A stretch of DNA of 64,000 bases from Kribbella sp. ALI-6-A (GTDB lineage: Bacteria > Actinomycetota > Actinomycetes > Propionibacteriales > Kribbellaceae). The translations under genes were made by a program, and so were the position numbers. The notes under the pieces were generated by a model. That model did not search any database and was not told the DNA's origin. It worked only from the letters and a program-made list of their open reading frames with translations. Shown piece after piece: positions 7,469 through 16,127 of this stretch (within the stretch, counting starts at the first letter, position 1; each line of letters opens with the position of its first letter). Where the stretch lies: positions 1,240,001 through 1,304,000 of the forward strand of contig NZ_MTQN01000010.1 in assembly GCF_001984195.1 (NCBI RefSeq), written 5' to 3'.

Positions 7469-9230
7469 ACCGGACGTCGTAGAGGCCTCGCCGTCCACAG
7501 GACGCCGGCGGGGCCGCGCCTCCGTCCAGGCCGACCGGCAGGCGGCCCAGGCGCCGGATCTGCGCGGGGTGGTGGTCTGCGGGTCCGACCGCACGATGCT
7601 GCGGGTGGTCACCGAGCTGGTCAGTTCCGGCGAGGAGGTCACCGCGATCGTCAACCCGGCGTCGCGGCACATCGAGCGGATCGGTGAGCTCGGCGCCCAG
7701 GTGATGGGCGTGCGGGTGGTCCGCGAGTCGGTGCTGCGCCGGGCCGGGATCGACACCGACGGGACCAAACCGTCGACCGCGCGCGCCCTGGTGCTGCTCG
7801 ACGCCGACGACGTGCACAACGTGCACACCGCGCTGACCGCCCGGGACATGGACGAGAACCTGCGCATCGTCGTCCAGATGGTCAACCCGCGGATCGGTGC
7901 CCAGCTGCATCAACTGCTCGGCGACTGTGTGGTGATCTCCGGCCCGTCGCTGGCCGCGCCCGCGTTCGTCGCGGACGCGCTGGAGGACGACGAGCTGACC
8001 TGGCTCGAGCTCGGCGGCCGGCGGATGGTGGCCGGGCCGGCCGAACTGATCCGCGAGCGGGTGACCGTGCTGGCCGACACCACGTCGTCGGCGACGCCCG
8101 AGCTGCTGCCCGCCTCCAGTGACGATCCGGCCGGTGACATCGTGCTCGGCACCGGCGTACGGCATCTGCGGCGCAAGCGCGACGTACGGCGGACCGGCTG
8201 GGTAATGGCGGTGCGCGACGTGCTCGACCGGCGTGTCCGCATCATCGCGGCGGTGATGGCCCTGCTGGTCCTGATCGGTACGTTGCTGACCCACTGGATC
8301 ACCGGCGTGGAGTGGCTGCGGGCGCTCTATCTGGTGATGGGCGCGGTGACGTCGGCCGGGATCGAGGACGACAAGTTCGCGAACGCCGCGCCGTACGTGA
8401 AGGTCGCGGCGGTGGGGGTCCAGCTGACCGGGATCGTGCTGGTCGCGCTGCTCACCGCGGTGATCGTCGACTCGCTGATCGGGGCCCGGCTGTCGCGCGT
8501 GATCGGCGGGGTCCGGGGCAGACCGCGCAACCACGTGATCGTCTGCGGGCTCGGCACGGTCGGTGCGCGGGTGCTGGAGATCCTGTCCGAGCGAGGCGTC
8601 GCGGTGGTCGGCGTCGAGATGGACGATGAGGCGCCCGGCGTACAGACCGCGCACCGGCTGCGGATCCCGGTGGTGATGGGCGACAGCAGCCAGGAGGAGA
8701 CGCTGCGGCTGGCCGGTGCGTCCCGGGCCCAGGCGGTGCTCGCGCTGACCGACGGCGACATCACGAACCTGGAGACCGCGATGGTGGTCCGGGACCTGAA
8801 CGACGACGTCCGGATCACGATGCGGATGTTCGACCACGACCTGGCCCAGAAGGTCGAGCGCATGCTCGGGCTCGGGCACAGCCGGTCGGTGTCGATGCTG
8901 GTCGCGCCGGCGATCGCGGCCGCGGTCGCGAACCGGCGCAGCCAGACGACCGTGCCGGCCGGACGCCGGGTGCTGCTGCTGACCGAGGTGACCGTCGAGC
9001 GGGACTCGGTCGCGATCGGCCGCCGGCTCGGCGAGCTGGACGAGGCGGGCGGGCTGCGGGTGCTGGCGCGCGCGGACGGCGTCACCTGGGACTGGTCGCC
9101 GGCCTTCGACCAGCCGGTGCACGTGGGCACCCGGCTGGCCGTGGCGGGGACTCGCAGCGGCCTGGCCAGACTGTTGCTGGTGACCCGTGCACCACATCGA
9201 CCCGGGCGGTCGGGGAGGATAGGACCATGA
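7416..9230 (+). CDS. RCK-pore-RCK ion-channel-like membrane protein (TrkA-N domains)
   Basis: About 604 residues. A first TrkA-N/RCK Rossmann domain begins at VVVCGSDRTMLRVVTEL. Two membrane helices follow (around IIAAVMALLVLIGTLL and VAAVGVQLTGIVLVALLTAVIV) with a re-entrant WLRALYLVMGAVTSAGIED between them. A second RCK domain begins at HVIVCGLGTVGARVLEIL. This layout resembles CASTOR/DMI1-like or other RCK-gated channels, but the loop lacks the TVGYG potassium filter, so selectivity is uncertain. I place the start at GTG 7416, just after GGGGGA, although the frame is open further upstream. It overlaps the mutase gene. Inner membrane. Confidence 0.75.
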   Translation: MTFFGTSGASTESPPDSEPDVVEASPSTGRRRGRASVQADRQAAQAPDLRGVVVCGSDRTMLRVVTELVSSGEEVTAIVNPASRHIERIGELGAQVMGVRVVRESVLRRAGIDTDGTKPSTARALVLLDADDVHNVHTALTARDMDENLRIVVQMVNPRIGAQLHQLLGDCVVISGPSLAAPAFVADALEDDELTWLELGGRRMVAGPAELIRERVTVLADTTSSATPELLPASSDDPAGDIVLGTGVRHLRRKRDVRRTGWVMAVRDVLDRRVRIIAAVMALLVLIGTLLTHWITGVEWLRALYLVMGAVTSAGIEDDKFANAAPYVKVAAVGVQLTGIVLVALLTAVIVDSLIGARLSRVIGGVRGRPRNHVIVCGLGTVGARVLEILSERGVAVVGVEMDDEAPGVQTAHRLRIPVVMGDSSQEETLRLAGASRAQAVLALTDGDITNLETAMVVRDLNDDVRITMRMFDHDLAQKVERMLGLGHSRSVSMLVAPAIAAAVANRRSQTTVPAGRRVLLLTEVTVERDSVAIGRRLGELDEAGGLRVLARADGVTWDWSPAFDQPVHVGTRLAVAGTRSGLARLLLVTRAPHRPGRSGRIGP

Positions 9231-9258
9231 ACCGAGACGTAGTGACCGGAGGGCAGCG

Positions 9259-10251
9259 GTGAGCCAGCCGAACTTCTCCCGACCTGGAGCGATCGACCTG
9301 TCGTCCTTGCGGCAGCCGCCCGCGCGTCCCGGCGGCCCGGGTGGGCCGGCCGGACCCGGCGGACCGGCTGGTCCCCGCGCCGGTGGACCCGGCGGTGGCG
9401 GACCCGGCGGTGGCGGCGGCGGTGTGACCGGCCCGTACGTGCTGAACGTGTCCGAGCCGACCTTCCAGTCGGACGTGATCGAGCGGTCGATCCAGCACCC
9501 CGTGGTGGTCGAGTTCTGGTCGTCGCGCTCCGAGGCCTCGCTGGCGCTCGGCCCGGTGCTGGCCCGGCTCTCGACCGCGTACGGCGGCAAGTTCGTGCTC
9601 GCCCGGGTCGACGTCGACGCCAACCCGCAGCTGGCCCAGGCGGTCGGCGTACAGAGCATCCCGCTGGTGATCGCGGTGCTGCGCGGGCAGGTCGTTCCGC
9701 TGTTCCAGGGCGCGCTCGGTGAGCCCGAGGCAAAGCAGTACCTCGACCAGCTGTTCACCGTCGCGGTCGCGAACGGCATCACCGGCCGCGCCGAGCCGGT
9801 CGGCCCCGCCGCTCCCGGCGACGAGGCCACCGAGCCCGAGTCGGACCCGCGGTACGAGGCGGCCGAGACCGCCCTGGCCGCCGGTGACCTGGACGGCGCG
9901 ATCACGGCGTACGAGACGCTGCTCAAGGAGACGCCGAACGACGCCGAGGCGAAGGCCGGGCTGGCCCGGGTGCAGCTGGTGAAGCGGACCCGGGACGTGC
10001 CGGCCGAGGTGCGCACCCGCGCGGCCGACGACCCGAACGACATCGAGGCGCAGATGCTGGTCGCCGACGTCGACCTGATGGGCGGTCACGTCGAGGACGC
10101 GTTCGCGCGGCTGATCCGGACCATCCAGTCCACGGCCGGCGACGACCGCAACACCGTGCGGCTGCACCTGCTGGAGCTGTTCGAGGTGGTCGGCGGTGAC
10201 GACGAGCGGGTGATCCGCGCCCGCCGGCAGCTGATGACCGCGCTGTTCTGA
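9259..10251 (+). CDS. Thioredoxin-fold/TPR co-chaperone-like protein (YbbN/CnoX type)
   Basis: A 330-residue protein. It has a Gly/Pro-rich low-complexity N terminus (residues 20-55), then a thioredoxin fold (VVVEFWSSRSEASLALGPVL), then helical TPR-like repeats (ETALAAGDLDGAITAYETLL). The position of the thioredoxin CxxC is filled by Ser-Arg-Ser-Glu, so it cannot be a dithiol oxidoreductase. It resembles E. coli YbbN/CnoX, a holdase that hands clients to chaperones. The GTG start at 9259 has GGAGGG upstream and follows the channel gene by 28 nt, probably on the same mRNA, which ends at the terminator just downstream. Confidence 0.85.
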   Translation: MSQPNFSRPGAIDLSSLRQPPARPGGPGGPAGPGGPAGPRAGGPGGGGPGGGGGGVTGPYVLNVSEPTFQSDVIERSIQHPVVVEFWSSRSEASLALGPVLARLSTAYGGKFVLARVDVDANPQLAQAVGVQSIPLVIAVLRGQVVPLFQGALGEPEAKQYLDQLFTVAVANGITGRAEPVGPAAPGDEATEPESDPRYEAAETALAAGDLDGAITAYETLLKETPNDAEAKAGLARVQLVKRTRDVPAEVRTRAADDPNDIEAQMLVADVDLMGGHVEDAFARLIRTIQSTAGDDRNTVRLHLLELFEVVGGDDERVIRARRQLMTALF

Positions 10252-10255
10252 GCAA

Positions 10256-10289
10256 ACGGGTGGCACCGGCCGGTGCCACCCGTTTTTTT
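10256..10289 (+). terminator. Rho-independent terminator after the TPR/thioredoxin gene
   Basis: A perfect 14-bp inverted repeat (arm ACGGGTGGCACCGG) is followed directly by seven T residues. It lies 4 nt after the stop codon and insulates the preceding operon from the RpiR gene. Confidence 0.95.
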
Positions 10290-10307
10290 GTCGTGCGGTG
10301 TGAACTA

Positions 10308-10337
10308 TTGACACTTGTCTTCTCAGCTTCTGAGAAT
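10308..10337 (+). promoter_or_regulatory. RpiR promoter with overlapping operator palindrome
   Basis: TTGACA at 10308-10313 and GAGAAT at 10332-10337 (18-nt spacer) form a plausible vegetative promoter. A perfect inverted repeat, TTCTCAG-3 nt-CTGAGAA (10320-10336), overlaps the -10. A repressor bound there would block polymerase, so autoregulation by the RpiR protein is the simplest reading. Confidence 0.6.
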
Positions 10338-10344
10338 CATTCAC

Positions 10345-11229
10345 ATGTCCGCCGCCGAGTCCCCGCCGTCCAGCCTGGAAGCGCGCATCCGGGGACTGCT
10401 GCCGTCACTCAGCCCGGCCCAGACGCTGGTCGCCCAGGAAGTCCTGCGCGATCCCGCCGCGGTCGCGTCGTCCACGATCGGCGAACTCGCCGCCCGCTGC
10501 GGCACGTCGCTGCCGAGCGTCACCCGCTTCTGCCTCGCCCTCGGTCTCGGCGGGTACGCCGAACTCCGGCTCGCCCTCGCGGCCGAGGGCGGTCGCAGCA
10601 GCACCAGCTGGGAACGCGGCACCGGCACCGAAGTCAGCCCTGACGACTCCCTCGCCGACGTCCTGCGGACCCTTCTCCGCTCGGACACCAAAGCCCTGGA
10701 AGACACCGTCGCCCAGCTCGATGTCGGCGCGCTCGGCCAGGCGATCGACGCGATCACGGCCGCCCGCCGCATCGACCTGTACGCCGTCGGCGGCTCCGCG
10801 TCCGTCGCCGAGGACCTCCGGTTGCGCCTGCACCGCATCGGCCACGGAGCCAACAGCTGGAGCGACGTGCACAACGCTCTCACCAGCGCGGCGCTGCTCG
10901 GCCCCGGCGATGTTGCCCTCGGGATCTCCCACACCGGCGAGACCAACGAGGTTCTCGAACCGTTGCGCCGGGCCCGCGCCCAAGGCGCCACCACCGTTGC
11001 CGTCACCAACTATCCGCGGTCGCCGCTGGCCCGCGCCGCAGACCTGCTGCTGGTCACCGCCGCCCGCGACATCACCTTCCGCACCGGCGGAATGGCCGGC
11101 CGGCACGCCCAGATGATCGTGCTCGACGCCCTCTACCTGGGCGTCGCCCAGCGCGACTACCAGCAGGCCACCCAAGCCTTCGACCGCACCGCCGAAGCGG
11201 TCGCCGATCACCGAACACCCCACCGTTGA
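10345..11229 (+). CDS. MurR/RpiR-family transcriptional regulator
   Basis: A 294-residue regulator. It has an N-terminal HTH_6 domain (TIGELAARCGTSLPSVTRFCLALGL around residues 45-70) and a C-terminal SIS sugar-phosphate isomerase fold (YAVGGSASVAEDLRLRLHRIG and GISHTGETNEVLEPLRRARAQG). SIS-containing RpiR proteins sense phosphosugars or amino-sugar derivatives. The ATG at 10345 lies about 8 nt past the predicted -10, so the transcript may be nearly leaderless. The secreted glycosidase-like gene starts 22 nt after its stop and is its most likely partner. Confidence 0.9.
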   Translation: MSAAESPPSSLEARIRGLLPSLSPAQTLVAQEVLRDPAAVASSTIGELAARCGTSLPSVTRFCLALGLGGYAELRLALAAEGGRSSTSWERGTGTEVSPDDSLADVLRTLLRSDTKALEDTVAQLDVGALGQAIDAITAARRIDLYAVGGSASVAEDLRLRLHRIGHGANSWSDVHNALTSAALLGPGDVALGISHTGETNEVLEPLRRARAQGATTVAVTNYPRSPLARAADLLLVTAARDITFRTGGMAGRHAQMIVLDALYLGVAQRDYQQATQAFDRTAEAVADHRTPHR

Positions 11230-11251
11230 ACTCCACCGCCCGGAGGAAACC

Positions 11252-12622
11252 ATGCAGAGCCCTCACCAGAAGCTAGGCCCGAGCCGTCGCACGCTGCTGC
11301 TGGGCGCCGGAGCCGCGGCCGCCGCGACGGTCGCCGCCGGCCAGGCCCACGCGGCCCCCACAGCAGTTGCCCATAGCAATGATCTCGCGATCCCGTCGCC
11401 GGACGACCTGCCGCTGACCGGCGGCCCCGACTTCCCGATCGGCCTGTTCTGGCCGCCGCACCCCTACGCCAGTACGCCGCAGCGGTTCGCCGAGATCGCC
11501 GAGGCCGGCTTCGACTTCGTGATCTCCGGCAACTACGCCGGCGACGGCAACATCTTCCAGCACCAGCTCGGCCTGGCCCGCACCGCCGGGCTGAAGATGC
11601 TGATCTCCGACGACATCCAGATCCGCAACATGTCGCGCTGGTTCTCGATCTCCGACCAGCCCACCGACAACCTCAGCGTCACGCCCGCCGAGGCCCGCGA
11701 GCTCTACACCCGCGCCCGCGACGCGTACGGCCCGTACTCCTCGCTGGCCGGCTTCAACCTGTACGACGAACCCGGCGCGGGCTGGTTCGGCACGCTGGCG
11801 AAGGCGGTCGCGATCTCGCGCGAACTGGCGCCGCAACTGCTCCCGTACATCAACCTGTTCCCGTCCGACGACCCGGCGTACTACAACGCCTTCGTCGACG
11901 TGGTGAAACCGTCGCTGGTCTCCTTCGACCGGTATCCGCTGCTGTCGGACGGCCGGGAGGACGGCAACTACTTCCACAACTGGGCGATCGTGCGCGACGC
12001 CGCACTGCGCGCGAACGTGCCCGCCTGGATCTTCATCCAGACCCTCTCCTACCACGGCCACCGCGAGCCGACCGCCGCCGAGATGCTCTGGCAGATCAAC
12101 ATCAGCCTCGCGTACGGCGCCAAGGGCATCCAGTACTTCACCTACTGGACGCCGGAAGCCGCCCGCGGCGAGGGTTTCGGGCCGGCGCTGATCACCGTCG
12201 ACGGCAAGCGCACCGCCCGGTACGCCGCCGCGAAGAACATCAACACGACCTGGCTGCACCCGGTCGGTCGCCGGCTCAAGCCACTGGTCTCGGAGTCCGT
12301 CGTGCACGCCAACGAGACCCCGCTGCCGAACAGCACCGTCGGCTTCACACCGACCGATCTCGTCACCGGGGTCACCGGCAATCCCACGGTGATCGGCACG
12401 TTCCGCTCCCGCGACGCCGCCGTGACCGACCGCTGGCTCCTGGTCGCCAACCGCTCGCACTCGGCCGCCGCCCGGACGACGCTCACCTTCAACTCCGACA
12501 AGGTGACCGGCGTGGACGTCTTCCATCCCGTCAGCGCCAAGTACGACGCCACCCGCGGAGCCGGTCTGCCGATCAGCCTCCCGCCCGGCGGCGCGCAGCT
12601 GCTCCACCTGCACACCCGCTGA
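11252..12622 (+). CDS. Tat-exported glycoside-hydrolase-like TIM-barrel protein
   Basis: A 456-residue protein. The twin-arginine signal PSRRTLLLGAGAAAAATVAAG (residues 10-30) is followed by an AHA cleavage site, so it should be exported folded. The body looks like a (beta/alpha)8 glycosidase: FNLYDEPGAGWFG carries an acidic DE pair near residue 170, and WQINISLAYGAKGIQYFTYWTPE resembles the strand-8 region of beta-galactosidase/GH-A folds. A C-terminal beta-sandwich ends the protein. Substrate unknown. A good RBS (GGAGGAAA) precedes the ATG, and it appears co-transcribed with the RpiR regulator, suggesting sugar-controlled expression. Confidence 0.75.
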   Translation: MQSPHQKLGPSRRTLLLGAGAAAAATVAAGQAHAAPTAVAHSNDLAIPSPDDLPLTGGPDFPIGLFWPPHPYASTPQRFAEIAEAGFDFVISGNYAGDGNIFQHQLGLARTAGLKMLISDDIQIRNMSRWFSISDQPTDNLSVTPAEARELYTRARDAYGPYSSLAGFNLYDEPGAGWFGTLAKAVAISRELAPQLLPYINLFPSDDPAYYNAFVDVVKPSLVSFDRYPLLSDGREDGNYFHNWAIVRDAALRANVPAWIFIQTLSYHGHREPTAAEMLWQINISLAYGAKGIQYFTYWTPEAARGEGFGPALITVDGKRTARYAAAKNINTTWLHPVGRRLKPLVSESVVHANETPLPNSTVGFTPTDLVTGVTGNPTVIGTFRSRDAAVTDRWLLVANRSHSAAARTTLTFNSDKVTGVDVFHPVSAKYDATRGAGLPISLPPGGAQLLHLHTR

Positions 12623-12781
12623 GCCCTGGTCCGCTGCGCGAAACGCACTTTGGGCACCGTCCAGCCGCCGCGAACGCGGGAAGTTGGCCGGGCGGTGCAC
12701 AAGGTCGGGCTCAGCGGACCTGCACAGAACCTTCACACGTCGTCCCCGACTCCTGACCAGTTCGGCTCCTAGGCTCGTCGC

Positions 12782-13480
12782 ATGCCAGTCAACCCAAGCG
12801 GCGCCAGGATTCTCGTTGTCGAGGACGAGCCGGTGATCAACCAGGCCGTCACCGACCGGCTGCGCGGTTCGGGGTACGACGTCGTACAGGCCTGGGACGG
12901 GCCGGGCGCGGTGACGCAGTACGAGTCGACCGCGCCCGACCTGGTGGTGCTGGACGTGATGCTGCCCGGGTTCGACGGCCACGAGGTGTGCCGCCGGATC
13001 CAAGCGGGCCGCCCGGTCCCCGTGCTGATGCTGACCGCGCGTGACGACGAGGCCGACATCCTGGTCGGTCTCGGCGTCGGCGCCGACGACTACCTCACCA
13101 AGCCGTTCCGGATGCGCGAGCTGGTGGCGCGGGTCGGAGCGCTGCTGCGCCGGGTCGAGAGGGCGGCCGAGCTGGCGAACCGCTCGGACACCGACCTGGG
13201 TGACCTGCGCGTCGACGCCGCCGCTCGCCGGGTCTGGGCCGACGGCAACGAGGTCCACCTGACCCCGACGGAGTTCGACCTCCTGGTCTGCCTGGCCGGC
13301 AGTCCGGGCGCCGTACTGACGCGGGAGAACCTGTACGCCGAGGTCTGGGGCTGGCCCGGCGCCTCCGGGACCCGCACGGTCGACAGCCACGTGAAAGCGC
13401 TGCGCGCCAAGATCGGCGCCGACCGGATCCGTACCGTGCACGGCGTCGGCTACGCGCTCGAGCCCGGCGGTACGGCGTGA
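12782..13480 (+). CDS. OmpR-family response regulator
   Basis: A 232-residue response regulator. The receiver has the acidic pocket EDE (14-16), phospho-acceptor Asp58 in VVLDVMLPG, Thr in MLTARDD and Lys in LTKPF. The C-terminal winged helix (LTPTEFDLLVCLAGSPGAVLT, then TVDSHVKALRAKIG) is of the PhoB/OmpR class. The stop overlaps the GTG of the kinase gene, so the pair is translationally coupled and forms one two-component system. The 159-nt gap before it shows no obvious operator. Confidence 0.95.
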   Translation: MPVNPSGARILVVEDEPVINQAVTDRLRGSGYDVVQAWDGPGAVTQYESTAPDLVVLDVMLPGFDGHEVCRRIQAGRPVPVLMLTARDDEADILVGLGVGADDYLTKPFRMRELVARVGALLRRVERAAELANRSDTDLGDLRVDAAARRVWADGNEVHLTPTEFDLLVCLAGSPGAVLTRENLYAEVWGWPGASGTRTVDSHVKALRAKIGADRIRTVHGVGYALEPGGTA

Positions 13481-16101
13481 CCGCCGACGCGCCGGGCGTC
13501 GTCGAGAGCGTCCCGCGCAGCGCGCCGCTGGACCAGGTGCGGTCGGTCAAGGCCAAGCTCGGACTGCTTGTTGCGGTCAGCACCATTCTCGCCTCCGTCC
13601 TGGCGGCGGTCGGTGCCGTCGGCGGTGTGCCGGTCTGGCTGAGCATTCCGGTCACCGTCGCTCTGGCTCTCGCGGTGACGCAGCTGCTGGCCGTCGGGAT
13701 GACCTCGCCGTTGCGTGAGATGACCGCGGCGGCGCGCGGGATGGCGCGGGGCAACTACTCGGTCCGGGTCACGGCGACTTCGAGCGACGAGGTCGGCGAG
13801 CTGGGCCGGGCGTTCAACCGGATGGCCGAGGATCTGGCCGCGGTCGACCGCCAGCGCCGCGAGTTGGTGGCGAACGTCAGCCATGAACTCCGGACGCCGC
13901 TCGCCGCGCTGTGCGCCGTACTGGAAAACCTGGTGGACGGCGTCGCCGAGCCGGATCCCGTGGCGCTGCGGACTGCGCTCGATCAGGCCGAGCGATTGTC
14001 CGCGCTCGCCTCGGATCTGCTCGACCTGGCGCGGGTCGACGCCGGCAAGGCGAAGCTCACGACCACACAGGTGGCCGTCCAGGAGCTGCTGGATCGCGCC
14101 GTCGCCGAGGCGCGGGTGACCGGGCGAGAGGTCCGGTACGACGTCCGCGTGACACCGCCGGCTCTGACCGTCCCGGCGGATCGGGCGCGGCTGCAGCAGC
14201 TGATCGCGAACCTGCTCGACAACGCGTCCCGGCACAGCCCCGCCGGTGGCGAGGTCCGAATCGCCGCTCAGCAGACCGACGGCGGCTGGCGGCTGGAGGT
14301 CGCCGACGACGGGCCCGGCATTCCGGCCGCGGACCGGGACCGCGTGTTCGAGCGGTTCGGAACGCTGACCGAGACCGACGGCGGCGGCGGAACCGGCCTC
14401 GGGCTCGCGATCGCCCGCTGGGTCACCGACCTGCACGGCGGCACCATCCACTTCGTCGACCCGGAGCCGCGCCGTACCGGCGCCCGGGTGCGGGTCGACC
14501 TGCCGAACCGACCACGCCCGTTCGCCCACGCACCACGGAAGGCACAGGAAATACCGATGACAGAACCTGGGGACCAAGTCCGGCCGAGCACGGCATCCGC
14601 CGTCAAGACCACGTCCACGCCGATGACAGCCCCCACGGTGCGGGTGCCGGAGTCCGGCATGGACCTCATGTTCGGCAAGTTCTGGCCCGACGCGCGGGTG
14701 CCCGGCAACCTGCAGGTGGTGCTGTGGTGCCTGGGCGTCGGTCTGCTGGCCGGCATCGTGTTGCCGTTCCGCGATCTCGGACTGGGCACGTTCGTCGTCC
14801 TGCTGGCCGCCGGGGCAGTGATCCTCAACTTCAGCGTCAACCGCCGCTCCCGCTTCACACTGACCTGCGCCGCGCTGTGTGTGTTGCTAGCGGCAACAGT
14901 CGTCGTCCGCGACGCCGAGTGGATCGTGGTCCTCAGCCTGTTCGCCGGCGGCGCCCTGTGCGTGGCCGCCCTGGTGAACGGGCGCAGCGTGCCGGCCTTC
15001 GTCCTGGCCGGCATCGCCTGGCCGCTCGCCGGCCTGCGCGGCCTGCCGTGGCTCGGCCGCTCGGTGCGGACGGTCGGTGGCCTGCGGGCCAGCGCGGCGA
15101 TGGTGCGTACGGTGGTGCTGTCCGCGGCGGCCGTTCTCGTTTTCGGCTTGCTGTTCTCCTCGGCCGACGCGGTCTTCGCCGAGTGGATGGGCGCGATCGT
15201 TCCCGATCTCGAGCTCGACTCGTTCATCCTCCGCGCGTTCCTGACGATCGCCGTCGGCGGCGTCGTGCTGGCCGCGACGTACCTCGGCATGAACCCACCC
15301 AACGTCGAGGTCGGCAGCGGTCCGGTACGCCCGGTGGCCCGCCGCTACGAGTGGCTCGCGCCGGTCCTGCTGGTCGACGGCGTCTTCCTGGTCTTCCTCG
15401 CCGCGCAGGCCACAGTGAGCTTCGGCGGCCACGACTACCTGGAACGCGTTACCGGCCTCACGTACGCCGAGTACGTGCACCAGGGCTTCGGTCAGCTCAC
15501 GGTCGCGACGGCCCTGACCCTGCTCGTCGTCTGGGCCGCCGCCCGCAAGGCACCCCGTACGACGCCGGCCGACGTCGCGTGGCTGCGGGGATCGCTGGGC
15601 CTGCTCTGCCTGCTCACCTTGGTTGTCGTCGCGTCGGCGCTGTACCGGATGCACGTTTACCAGGAGGCCTACGGCTTCACCGAGCTCCGGCTGCTGGTGG
15701 ATGTCTTCGAGGGCTGGCTGGGTCTGCTGGTGATCGGCGTGATGGTTGCCGGCGTCACCTTGAAGGCCGGGTGGCTCCCGCGCGCCGCTCTGCTCAGCGG
15801 CGCAGGTTTGCTGCTGATGATCGCGGCCATCAATCCCGACGCCTGGATCGCCCAGCACAACGTCGACCGCTACACCGAGACCGGCAAGGTGGACTGGTAC
15901 TACCTGCGCGGCCTGTCCGACGACGCCGTACCGGTCCTGGCGAAGCTTCCGGAGAACGTCCGCGACTGCGCGTTGAGCGGCTACGAACGCAGCTCCGACG
16001 ACTGGCTCGAGTGGAACCTGGGCCGCCACCGCGCCCAGTCGCTGCTCACTCCGGAGGCCACCGCTCGCGGCCTGACCGACGGTTCCTGCCCGAGCCACTA
16101 G
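13477..16101 (+). CDS. Sensor histidine kinase fused to DUF4173-like membrane domain
   Basis: An 874-residue protein in one uninterrupted frame. Residues 1-360 form a complete kinase: two helices, HAMP (MTSPLREMTAAARGMARGNY), HisKA with His136 (VANVSHELRTPL), N-box (LIANLLDNASRHS), DDGPGIP and GTGLGLAI. From about residue 390 there are roughly ten membrane segments and a soluble tail (NPDAWIAQHNVDRY, then YLRGLSDDAVPVL), as in DUF4153/DUF4173 membrane proteins. Such proteins are commonly separate genes. An internal ATG at 14557 could restart the membrane part, but its upstream AGGAAA is weak. Role: envelope sensing coupled to the OmpR regulator. Confidence 0.85.
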   Translation: MTADAPGVVESVPRSAPLDQVRSVKAKLGLLVAVSTILASVLAAVGAVGGVPVWLSIPVTVALALAVTQLLAVGMTSPLREMTAAARGMARGNYSVRVTATSSDEVGELGRAFNRMAEDLAAVDRQRRELVANVSHELRTPLAALCAVLENLVDGVAEPDPVALRTALDQAERLSALASDLLDLARVDAGKAKLTTTQVAVQELLDRAVAEARVTGREVRYDVRVTPPALTVPADRARLQQLIANLLDNASRHSPAGGEVRIAAQQTDGGWRLEVADDGPGIPAADRDRVFERFGTLTETDGGGGTGLGLAIARWVTDLHGGTIHFVDPEPRRTGARVRVDLPNRPRPFAHAPRKAQEIPMTEPGDQVRPSTASAVKTTSTPMTAPTVRVPESGMDLMFGKFWPDARVPGNLQVVLWCLGVGLLAGIVLPFRDLGLGTFVVLLAAGAVILNFSVNRRSRFTLTCAALCVLLAATVVVRDAEWIVVLSLFAGGALCVAALVNGRSVPAFVLAGIAWPLAGLRGLPWLGRSVRTVGGLRASAAMVRTVVLSAAAVLVFGLLFSSADAVFAEWMGAIVPDLELDSFILRAFLTIAVGGVVLAATYLGMNPPNVEVGSGPVRPVARRYEWLAPVLLVDGVFLVFLAAQATVSFGGHDYLERVTGLTYAEYVHQGFGQLTVATALTLLVVWAAARKAPRTTPADVAWLRGSLGLLCLLTLVVVASALYRMHVYQEAYGFTELRLLVDVFEGWLGLLVIGVMVAGVTLKAGWLPRAALLSGAGLLLMIAAINPDAWIAQHNVDRYTETGKVDWYYLRGLSDDAVPVLAKLPENVRDCALSGYERSSDDWLEWNLGRHRAQSLLTPEATARGLTDGSCPSH

Positions 16102-16127
16102 AGCTCGACCTGCATCGAGCTGACGGT

